A DNA stretch of 64,000 nt from Mesostigma viride. Its lineage: Eukaryota; Streptophyta; Mesostigmatophyceae; Mesostigmatales; Mesostigmataceae. A program made the translations under genes and the position numbers. Numbering within the stretch: position 1 is the stretch's first letter; every line of letters begins with the position of its first letter. The notes beneath the pieces are model-generated. The model was not told where the DNA came from. It did no database searches and was given only the letters and a program-made list of their open reading frames with translations. The stretch is taken from the NCBI GenBank assembly GCA_009746045.1, contig RPFO01000392.1, positions 1,202,656-1,266,655 of the forward strand. The letters are read 5' to 3'. Below, piece after piece: positions 46,186-58,100 of the stretch.

Positions 46186-49100
46186 CTGCGCGCCACAGGC
46201 ACAAATGTGCCACACGCCATGGGATGAAAAGTGCACGGGCGTGATACGGGTCAGAGGTCTGGGAACACAGCAAGGGGCCACAGGGTCTGGGAACACAGGA
46301 AAGGATGCGCATTTCAGCCTGCTTGCCTGGCAGAAGCTGTACACTAACAAACCACCATCGTCATCGGTGGATAGCTCGGGTGAGCTCTTCATACGCTACC
46401 CACCCGAGCTACCCATCTGCTACTCACCCATGCAAAAAGCGTGCATGCGAGAGCTCAAGCATCCACCCCATTGACACCGCGAACGAGGCAAAAAAAAAAG
46501 AATGGGGCAGCTCCCCTTTCCGCCGCAGATACCCACACACTCACTGGTCGATCGTTCTGGAAAACAGATGAGAAGCCTTGGATGCTGACACACGTGACAA
46601 GTGGGAGTGCAGCCCTAGTTCTACGATGCCGATCCCCAACCTCGCCCTCCCCCCCCTCCCCCCCCTCCCCATGGCCACCTCCACCGCATGCCCACGCACA
46701 CACCGCATCTGACGCAGCAGCAGTGCCTTTGTGTACTTCCACTCCACGTCACTGTTGGAGTGGATGAACTCGTACGTGGATGCCAGCATGGCGATGAGCA
46801 GGTTGATCAGCACGATCACCGCCATGAGGCAGTAGAGCGCCAGCAGCACGCGCGCGTGGTTCTCCGTGGACTTGTCCTGGCCTGTCACGGCCCAAACACG
46901 GCCCCGCACGGGGATTCGAGTCGCAAGTGGGGATGCACAGGGAGATGCGCGTGACGGGCGGCAGCAGGAACAGATGGGGGGGTTGGGGTGAGCACGCGGT
47001 GGAGGGAAGGATGGCAGCCACGCAGGAAGCACTTTGCACAAGTAGGGCTGGCGCATGGGGATAAACTAGGGTGCGATGGGAAGATGGCTTTTGGCATGAG
47101 AAAGGAGAGACTTTTTGGCATGAGAAAGGAAGAGACACTTCGCGTGAGGTGGGTGCTGAAGCAGGCAAATGAGGACGTAGGGAAGGGCAGGGATGTCGAA
47201 GAGGGGTGTGCGGGCGGGAAAGAGTGGGTGAGTACAAAGGCACCTTTGTGAGGGTGAACCCCAGGGCAAAAAAAGAAACACGACCTATTTGTGTCGCGAG
47301 AGCACCCGAGAGACGCTTGGGTGGAAGGCACCCTCTTGGCGAGCTGGCAATGGTTTATTGGTGGGCAGAAACAGGGATCCAACAAGCGGTGAACCTGTCT
47401 TCTTTCTGCCGGGGTTGTCGCGTAGCCCAGCGGGCAGATATATACAACAGATGCAAAGGGGATGCCTGCTACGTGACAGGCAGAGCTAAACATGTGACGA
47501 ACTACAACCAAGCGACAAGCTTTGTCACGAACTGTTGTCTGCTAGGAGGCCTTGGGGTCGACCCGAATAACCTCATCCCTCTCACAGAACCGCCGCAGTT
47601 ATAAGGCAAGACCCGGCGGAAAGTACGTGGTCAGGAGATGCTGTTACACGAGGATGCTGATTGGGTGGACGACAGGGATGCCGATAGGGTGGACGGGGTG
47701 ATGCTACTACGTACTTACAAGCTTTCACTTTCCAAGGCATGGCTGCGTGATCGGGTAAAGGTACCTGCTACATATCGACCTGTTTCCTCCGAAGCGTACC
47801 TACGCAGATGTCTACTGTAGAGGTAGCCTCGTTATAGATGTATCATATAGCTGTATGATGCTGTATCATGCTGTATGGTCAGCCTCTATTATATATAGAT
47901 GTAGCTCCTAGATGTATAATATAGCTGTATGATGCTGTATGATCAGCCTCTATTATATATACATGTAGCTCCCTCTATTATATATAGATGTAGTCCCTCT
48001 AGTATATATAGATGTAGCTCCCTCTAGTATATATAGATGTAGCTCCTAGATGTATACTCCCACGCTACGCGGCATGGACGCTACCATAGCATCCTGCATT
48101 CATCCTGCATGTGCCCACCTGCAAAGTCGCCTAGCTCGATGAGCCCAAAGAGCGCCCAGTAGAGCTGCTCCACATTGCCCATGAACGAGTGGTCGACCTC
48201 CGAGGCGCTCGAGTCGTCCCGCTGGAAGATCTGCAAAAGGCATGGCAGACGTGAGCGACGTGTGTCAGGCGAAGCCACGGTGATGGAGCAGGCGACATGG
48301 GAGACGTGGGAGGTGCAGCACGCGGGCCCATGGTGCCGTGGCGCATGACGTCAGCGCAGCATGAGACTAGCACGCTGAAATGAGGTGTGGGGTTGTAGCG
48401 GCTGCAGCAAGAGCACAAGGTTGGGGGCAGGTCCTAGCAACTTGGACAATGCGGCTCACCAGTAATTGGAGGGTAATGGTGAGGGTGACAGCACCGATGG
48501 CAGCAGCATGGATGGGAGAAACACGGCAAACATGCGATGCACTAGAGTGGGAGCAACCACAGTTGAGGTATCCAACGCTTCAAAGGATCCAATTCAATGC
48601 ATCTGCGGGCAAATGCCATGGGCCAGCCGGTTAGACTTGTTAAATTTGCTTAAAAATTCCCCCTTCAAATTATTTACATCTGTAAGGAATAGGCACCTTC
48701 GCTCGTTGATTACTTGGTCTCTCAGCATTTCGGTGCTCCCCATGGCATGACCCACCCCTGGCATGGCTGCACCCACCTTGGTGATTCCCAGCGCAAACGC
48801 GACGATGAAGACGACGAGGATGAAGAAGAAGCGAACCATATCCGCGAGCATCTTGCGGATCATCAGCTCCAGGGGCCCCAGGTAGTAGCTGGCCTGCGGG
48901 CAGGGCGCGCGGTGCCAATGGGCGAACGGCGAGAGAGGAACAAGACAACCCCTTCAGTTTGAGAATGGGGCACAGGTCCCAGAAAATCCGTAGACAGGCA
49001 CGCGATGTGCATGTTTGTCTCACATGGCTTTCATAGTGGGCAAAAGTGGCCTTCACGTTTGACACACACAACCAGTAGTAGTAGTATAAGGGGGGGAGGG

Positions 49101-52100
49101 CAGTGGTTGCCTGGTGTGCTGAGCATGCGTCAAGTTATCATACACAACTCCATGACTTTACCGGAACTGCGGGAGTGGAGCAAGGGCAGTGAGGCCAGAC
49201 ATCATGCCCGCCTCTGGCTCTTGCACAGCCTAGCGAGCCAGCCAATGTGCCTGTAACCGGGGAAAAAATAAGTACGCTGCTAACAAACACTGTATCACTA
49301 ATAATTGTGGGGAGGGGTTTGAGGATGGGCGTCCACTAGCCAAAGCAGCTGATGTATCCCCTGGTCCCATGGCAGGGTAGGTGGTAGCGGGGACATCTGA
49401 ACCCAGTTCCCATGCCAGCGCCCGGGCCGTGTACCTGGAAGTTTGCGAGCATGCGCAAGACGGCCAGCACCAGCGCGTACGAGAGGATGTGGTTGGCCGC
49501 CACGCTGTTGTGGCCCTGGAAGCGAGGGCATGGGTGCAGGAGGTGGCGGCAACGGATGGAAAGGGTGCATGACCAGTAGTGCAAGGGGGTCACACCGGGT
49601 ATTGTCAGAGGGGGGCACGGTGGAGGCGGGCATCGTGAGACTTGGGCTCTGTGAAAGGAGAGTGTTATGCGAGGAGAGGATTGCTGGCGATGACACAGTG
49701 CTCTCCTGCCATGGGGGTGGTGCGCTGCAGGGACACCCAGGACCGGACACCGCGCAACTTGCTGCAGCGACGCATGCGTAGGGAACACGGCGCTGCCGCA
49801 TGGATTCGCCCGTGTGCCATGAGAAAAGGGCTGCAGCCAGCTAGCTGTCATGCAACACGCGGCAACACGCGGCGTGGATGCCGGTGAGGGGGCAGAAAGG
49901 GGAAGACATCGATCAAGCTGAGGCACGCCTAGCCAGTCAACACGCGGCAGGCCTTTCTCGCTAGCGTGGCTGCCTTTCCTGCAGAGTGCATGCAAGGCAT
50001 GCCCGCCACACCACCGCATGCATATGGGCCAAAATGGTACCCCTGGCAGGGCACACGCAGGACCACGCACCTGGATGATGAAGCAGATGAGGAAGAGGGC
50101 GAACAGGACCATGCACCTGGATGATGAAGTAGATGAGGAAGAGGGCGAACAGGACCACGCACCTGGATGATGAAGTAGATGAGGAAGAGGGCGAACATGG
50201 CCACGTCCGCGTAGCTCCACAGGTTGCTCATCATGCTGCGCCTGCAGGGTGGGGATGCAGGTGGCAGTATGCGGGGTGTGGGTGCGGGGGGCAGTCGCCA
50301 GCATGCCGCAAGCCAGGAGGGTTGCCCAACACCAGGGGATGGGCAGATGCGCCAGCAGGCAGGCATACAGGACCATCAATGGCATGCTCAAATACAGGAG
50401 ACGATGTGTTTAATACAGAGACAACTGCGTTACTAGGTCTGCACTATCATGCGCCACTGAAGCATAGGAGCGCAGAACTATCCATGCCCACACCTGCCAT
50501 TACGAAACATGGGCTAAACACCGTAAACATGTCTTCTCTTCTGACTCCAATACAGCTGGCAGCTGCGTGAATATGGGGGCTAGTTTGCAGTGTTGCATGC
50601 AAGGGAGGCCTGCACGAAGGCTGTACCAGTAGTTCCCCCAGTGGCGTACCTGATATCTGATCCGTAAGGCGAGAAAGATACAACAAGCAGTAGCATGACG
50701 GATGCCCAAGACAACAGTCCGAAGAGACCTGCCTTTCCAGGTACGTGGCGTATAGGAAGTTGACGAACAAGCCCGCCACCCAGATGGCCACCAGGCACTC
50801 GGTCCACGTGAACCTGTCGCAGGCACCACCACAGGGCGGATGCAAGTAGCACAGCATTCAAGCGGGACAGAACGCGCATGGTGAGCCCAACCCAAAGACC
50901 ATGGTGAGGCAGTACACAGTGCACCGACCGCGCTGCATCTGCCGTCAACGGGGCCCCCACGATAGCATCACGGGCGGGGTCAACATGTCACCAAAGGTTC
51001 AAAGGTTCAGGCACAAGGAACATTGCCAGCTCTGAAAGCCACGCCCCATGTTCGGCCCACGTGATATCTGGCACTGAACATTGGGCCAGTCGCACAGCAA
51101 CCGGTGCGACAGCACATCCAGCACGCCCCAAGCACCCCTGTACCGAGCTTGCAACAGTTACCGATCAAAAACAAGCATCAAACACAGCGAACTTAGCCGC
51201 CAGCACTCACCCACATGCGCAGCGTACATGCTCACGTTTTCTGGCACACGCCACATGCGTGCACCTAAACACCGGCGCACGCAACGTATGCAGCCGGCAA
51301 CCAGGTACCGGCACATGCCCACGGTGAGCAACGTTAGAATTACATGCCCATGATACGCCACAAACTCCCACTGCGCGCAGAGACAGCACGATCTAGCAAC
51401 CAAAACTTGTGCATTTACACGGGGCCCGCACCCTGTTAAGCCTGGCTGCCCAGTAATCATACGCACATACGCACTCCACTAATTACCAGCATATGCAACA
51501 TACACCATCATGGTCTACAGACTAACTACTGGCATAGTACCAACTCACTGCTGGCGCAAACACCGTGCACGGCGGCGCGCGTTCTAATTGACCTGACTGC
51601 CCAATGACAACACGCAGATGTTCACAAGCTAGCAGCACATGCAACGTACACGGGGCGCACGTCCTCCTTGACCAGGTTGCCGAGCTGCGCGAGGAACGCC
51701 GCGTTGCTCAGCAGGCCGCCCATGAACTTGATCTTGGGTGTGCTGTAGAAAGTGCTGATGACAGCACACAGCGATCCGTCCTGCTGCTCCTGCAGCTCCC
51801 CTGCAAGGAAGGAGATGCCCACCAGGTGGGGCGCCCCCTTGGGGCCGCCGTTTCCCCCCTCGGAGTTCCCGCGTCGGCTGGCGTGGTTCTTGTCGAGGGT
51901 GGGGATGGTCGAGGGGGCATTGGCGCGGGGAGAGGAGAGGCGGCGGGAATCTTGGGCGTCATCGTGCGGGCCTGTCGGGGGGGGGGAGGCAAATTTATAT
52001 AAGAGGCACACTATATGAAAAAAATAGGGACACTATATGGAAAAAAGAGGGACACTATATGGAAAAAAGAGGGGCAGAAAAGTATAAGTAATAGCGACAG

Positions 52101-55100
52101 AAAAGTACAAGTAATAGCGACAGAAAAGGCACGGAGATAAGGGGTTGAGGGGAGGCCAGGGTGCCAATGCGCACAGGGATGAGGGATGAGGGGGTTGAGG
52201 TGCCCAGCGACGAGATGCGATGGCGCGATAGGTGCGAGACAGGGCTCTGACGGCACCTCTCTGATATTATGACTACGTATTTGATGACATGACGACAGGA
52301 TGGCACGCACACAGGTGGGTGGGTTCCCCCACGTCTCTCCAAGGTGAAGACATGCCCATCATGACCATCACGACCAGGTACATTCTGCGGCAAACAGAGA
52401 GTGCAAGGCAAAGACTGCATGCGGTGCGGACGGCAGCAACCATAGGTGCGTGCGGTGGGATGTGGGATCACTTGCGTGCCCAGAGGCAAGGGAGATATGG
52501 CATATGCACCCATGGGGCGAGTGTATACTAGTGAAACTGTATTCGAGGGAAATGATAGGCCCGCAAGCACCAACCTCATTGTCGCTCGCCAGCACCCATC
52601 TGCGCCGTTGCCATTATAACAAAACCAACCTGCACCCACCCACCTGCGTCGTTGCCCATGAGCGTGAACCAGGTCTGGTGGGGGAGGAACCGCTCCACCA
52701 CCAACGCGATCGGGTAGACAAACGCAAACACCACGTAGAGCAGGACCATGCGCACGTTGCGCCGATGCTCACTCCCCGCCCACTGGACATCCAGCATCAA
52801 CTGGCTCGCGCGGTGTGCCACGAAGTCCTTGTGCGCACACGCGACCGCCAGGTCGAGCACTGTGTCCACGTCCGCCCCGTCGCGCCAGAACAACACCTCG
52901 GCCTCCTCCTCGTTGTCCCGACACAGCTCCAGCAGGCTCACGCTGAACGCGCCGAACGCGGCCGCCATCGCCGTGTAGTGGTTGCGGCTGACGGCATACG
53001 CAACGTCCCGCGAGAGCAGCTCAAAGTGACGGAAGATGAGGATGGCCCAGTGGAGCGGGTAGCGCAGGTCCGACAGCACCTCGAGCAGGTCTGCGTCGAC
53101 CGGGCGGATTTTTTCTACCGAACACTTGCAGCAGCGCCGCAGCAAGTTGGCACGCCGCTCGGGGTCCATTCTGATCTCCCCGTCCATCAGCCGCAACATC
53201 ACGTCCAGACGACCGCTCGCTGCTGCCTGCTCGAGTGCCGTCTCGTCGCGGGCGTCCTTGGCCTGGCTGTCCGCGCCGAGCTCAAGCAGCAGGAGCACGC
53301 ACTTGGTAAGGCCGGTCCGACATGCCTGATGCAGGGGGGTGCGCCGCTCCAGATCCACCGCGTCAACCTGCCAGGGGGGGGAGGAAAATATATCAGGGTG
53401 GGTGGGTGGGGATTAAGGGGGGGGGGGGGGGGAGAGGTGAGTGAGGGGGGGAGGGGGGGAGGTTGTTTCGGGGGGGGTCAAGCAGCAGCCATTAGCAATC
53501 CCATGCCCCAGCAAGCTGCATTACGGCAATAGGCCAACGGTCCCCACCTTCGCGCCCATCTTGACCATCTGGTCGATGATGGCGGTCGCGCGCACTTCCT
53601 GCTCCACGCCCCCAATCTTGTCGTGCGCAAAGTCACAGATGAAGTGCAGCGGCGTGCGGCCCATGATGTCGGCCTGCCTCACGTTGGCGCGGTATGACAG
53701 CAGAAGCTGTACCACGTCCAGCTGGCCGCTGCCGCACGCCTGGGGGTGGGGTGGGATGGGAAGGTAAGAGAAGCAGTGGCGAGAAGGTCCACAGGGGAAG
53801 AGTCACTGGGATGGAGCGGTTATTGTGGATAGGAGGGGTGAGTATTAATTAGGATAAGAAATGTACGACACGCAGTATGTGGCCAGAGCTACAATGCAGA
53901 GGGGATGCTATGTGGCATCCACATGTGAGTGGCATCCACATGCCACTCACAACCGCCAATGGAGGAAAACGTGGTGATGATGGCAAAAACGTGGCAGCGG
54001 CCCTGTGTGTAATGAGGGTGGCAGTGAAGCCAGTGACATTGGCAGCGACACCAATTGAAGAGGTGGGTGACGGCAACGGGTGGGGGTGGGGGCAGGTGTG
54101 TGGAGGTTGGTGGGGAAAGTCACTGTTGCAACTGGGGCGCACATACGTCCACTTTGCATATTCGTGTTGCTCCTACCACAACTTGGTCATCCTCCCATCC
54201 AGCAAACGTATCGCCGACCAACATTCACCCTTCCGTTCACCCCTCATCCTGCACCCATGGATTTCCACCCATCACCCTACCTGCACCGTGTGACCCATCG
54301 ATCCTACCCACCGCCGCCCATGTGTGTGAGCATCTGGCCCCTCCTCAAGACCCGCTTGCCTCTCAACCACCCCCCCTTCACCGCCCACCACCACGTCCAG
54401 GCCATCCAACCTGCATCAGTGCATCGCGTCGGTTCCCACCCCAGGAACACCCCACGACAAGAGGGTCCCGCCACTTGAGCACCCCCCCGTCAGAGAACCC
54501 CACCGTGGCCCGTGCATTTCGTCCGTCCCAACCTCCAGACCACCCCACCATAATACTATCCCAACCCCAGACCACCCCAAGATCATTGGTGCAATGTCAT
54601 CGCCCCTCACCTCCATGAGCGTGGTCCTGCCTCCATCAATGCATTAGCCCCTCACCTCCATGAGCGCGGTTCGGCCCGTCGAGTACACGCGGCGGTCGAC
54701 CATCGCATTCTTGCGCAGGAGCATCTCGGCCACGTGGTAATGCCCGCGACGGGACGCCTCCAGCAGCGGCGCGCGGTTGTCCGTGTCCGCTCTGTCCAGC
54801 TGGCAGGGTCAGGACAGGGAGGCAGTGCGGATGTTAGTATAAGACAGGTGTTGTTAGAAACAGGTATCAAAAACACAGGCGCCAAACAAGGAGACCTTAC
54901 AGCCCAGGTCGCAAGTGGTACAAGCGGAGGAAAGTGCTCCCAGTAAGGCATGTGGGTGTAGTTAGAAAACTTCATCCCAGTAAGGCATGTGGGTGTAGTT
55001 AGAAAACTTCATCCCAGTAAGGCATGTGGGTGTAGTTAGAAAACTTCATCCCAGTAAGGCATGTGGGTGTAGTTAGAAAACTTCATCCCAGTAAGGCATG

Positions 55101-58100
55101 TGGGTGTAGTTAGAAAACTTCATTCAGCAGGCGTCCGCAGGCGTCCCCAAGTAGGAAAGCCTGGTGGCCCCACGGAGGTCATGGGGGCAGGGGCACGTTT
55201 TTGCACGCGCGGCTGTGGCGGCGGTTCACCGTAAGTCGAGTGTCCGTGGGAAGGTATCCGATTTTGATTCCGTGGCGTGTGACAGGTGCGACTACGAGGC
55301 ATATGAGAGGTGCGATTCCGTGGCGTGTGACAGGTGCGACTACGAGGCATGGGGCATGACAGCCACTCTTGCTACCCAGGACACGTGCTTGCTTGCTTGC
55401 GGGGAGGCCAACCCACGGGCTGCGGAGACAACGTCCCCCCCCACCAACGGCGCAGCTACAGCCCCGCTGCCTGCCCACCCACACTTCCTGCGCATGTACA
55501 CGACTTGTGGGACTATGCAAGCCACTTTCACAAACCACTTGAAAGGCCGGTTCACTCTCCGTGCGCACACGGCCAGCTTGCCAGCTCACCATGTTGCTGC
55601 GGCGCGTGCTGATGAGGCGGTTGATGAGGTGCCAGGCCATCGCGTCGCGCGGCCGCTCACACGCCAGGTGCAGCAGGGTGGTCCCGCTTGCATCCACCAC
55701 GGTCAGGTCCGCCCCGCGCCGCTCGAGCTCCTCGCAGGCCAGTGTGTTGCCCTGGTGCACCTGCAGGGTGGGGGGTGGGGTGAGCGTGGGCCAGGGTAGC
55801 GGGGTGACAGGGTGGCGCAAACACAAGGTTGGGGCCGTGGGGGCTGTCAGAGGGTGATCCAAAGCTGGTAGGGAGAGGATGATTCCAAAACCAACCTTAA
55901 AAGAAAAGGCGACCAGTGCGTTTACCAGCAACAGACGCCTCCGCCTGTCCAGCTGCACCGAAGACCTTGTTTACAGCAAAACGGGTTACATCATCAATGC
56001 ACATGACATCACGCACCGCATGGAATGCAGGTGTGCGGCCCTTGGCATCGCGGATGCTGATGTCTGCCCCCGCCTCCATCAGCTCCAGCGCCAGCATCTC
56101 GTAACCTTCCTCCAGCGCCTCATGGAGGGGGGTGGACTTTGCGGCGCCGCCCACGGCGTTCACATCCGCCCCGCCCTCCAGCATCAGCAGCACGATCTGA
56201 GGAAAGGACATTGTAACAGCAGCAGCAGTAACGATTACGAGGCGCAATGACGATACACACACGTGCGCATGCACATGCATGTTTATGGGGCAATAGATCC
56301 GCTAGCCGGCAAGCCTTCCAGACCTCCAAGATCATACTTCCTTGGTTTAAAACAGCAGGATGTCATTACTCAGGTCCTCCTAGCTCACCCTTCCCCTGTG
56401 ACCACACCCCGGGCAGTGCGCCATGGGCGTGCCACGTATCCGGTATGGGCTCATGTCTGCCTACCTACGCAGCTCCCCCCCGCACGGCTTCCTGCTTCTA
56501 CTGGCAGCCTTTCAGCCTGCGGTTGGCAGATATATGCCCCTATTGCCTGCCTGTACCCCCCGTTCCTGCGACCTCCCAACTAGCTGTTCTACTGGCACTC
56601 CGATTCTGCTGGCATCCATCAAGCTGTGCATGGCTCTAATGGCACTCTGCTGCTGCTGGCATCGTTCGACCTGTGCATGGTTCTAAAGGCACTCTGCTTC
56701 TGCTGGCCTTCATACCTCTGCCAGACCGCACTTGGCGGCCACATGGATGGGCCGCTCTGGGTACTCCGGGTCCTCCCCCCGGTCTCGCTGCTCGGGCGTG
56801 CGGCGCAGGTCGTTCACGTCCGCCCCCTCGGCGATGAGCATCTGGGCCAGCTGCGCGCGCAGGTGCTTGGGCGTGGTGTAGAGCGCGGAGAACAGGTTGC
56901 TGCAGGGGTGGAGAGGGGGGGAGGTGAAGGGGGGGCCAGAGGGAAGAAGATGGTGCATAGGCGGTGGAGGCAGAGGTGTGCGAGGTGATTAGAACAGGTT
57001 GCTGGGGTGGCGAAAAAGGGGGAGCGCGCGGGGGATGGGGGGGAAGGGAGAGCCAGGAGAACTGAGAAGAAGAATAACAAGCAGAGATCGGCTAGGTCCT
57101 AGGTGCCAAGAGCAGGTTGCTGGTCCCAGGACATGGGGGGCAGCCGACAGCGACGGGAGGTGGCACAAAGAGGGGTGGAGGGGAAGGGGGGCATAGGGGG
57201 GGAATGGGGGGGGGAAATAGGGGGGGAATGGGGGGGGAAGGAAGGGGGTTAAGGGGAAGGTGGAATAAACAGGTTGCTGCTTCTGAGATGGTGGGGAAGG
57301 GGGGGACCAGGTGGGGAGAGGGGTAAAAAGGGTTTGCAGCCAGAGAAGTCCTGGCATTATGCAGGAGAATCATGACCATCAGGGGAGGAGGGGGGGGGGG
57401 GGCGGGGGGGGCTTTCTGTGGTCTATTGAAGCGCCCAGTGTGGACGTACCCCCCCTGCACGTGCAGCACCGAGGGGAATAGCTTGATGACTTGGCGCGCC
57501 AGCTGCGTGTGGCCGTTGGAGATGATGTTTCGAAGCACAACCGCTTGCTCCTGGTCGTTATGGGCGCATCGGATGACAGGTACGGATGACAGGTACAGAT
57601 GACAGGTACAGGCGAGACAGGCAGGGCAGACGGGAATAGCGAGCATGAACCCCGGGGGGAGTCGACGGCATGTGGGTGAGGGTGAGGGATCGCAGGGCAT
57701 GGGGCACACAAGCAGCCCGTTGGCGACCACACATGCAGAGCGATTGGGAAGAGGGCGCGTGATTTGGGGGATGACAGGGTGGTGAGCCATAGGGAACACT
57801 CGTACGCCAGGGACATGATATAGGGTGGGAATACTACCACGGATGACATAGGGTGGGATGCCTCAAGCAGGGCTTGGAAACCCCAGTTACCGCAGCATGT
57901 ACCAAATACATGTGAGCTCAGCGAAACAGACATGATGATACCAGTCACCGAAATATGCTGTCTGCGGGAGGGAGCTTCCCATGCAGTTGATGCTATCAGG
58001 AGGTGAGCTGCCACCTGGGAACCCCACCAGGCTGGTGCTGGGACACATGGTGGGGAGCGGTATTCCCTGACAGAGGTCACATGTGCATGGGCTGCAAGTG

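Noticed and set aside
46885-47511. 208-residue minus-strand ORF in the exon 14-15 intron
   Set aside because: Mixed Cys/Phe/Ser composition without motifs; flanking TRP exons join in phase without it.
49336-50391. 351-residue minus-strand ORF
   Set aside because: Reads through introns and the 46-bp repeat in the wrong frame; the membrane segments of the TRP gene lie in another frame with good splice sites.
52450-53532. 360-residue plus-strand ORF
   Set aside because: Antisense to TRP exon 8, which has clear ankyrin and membrane features; the His/Arg/Gln-rich reading is an artefact.
54939-55124. CRISPR-like array
   Set aside because: The units are contiguous 37-bp tandem copies with no unique spacers, in a eukaryotic intron.
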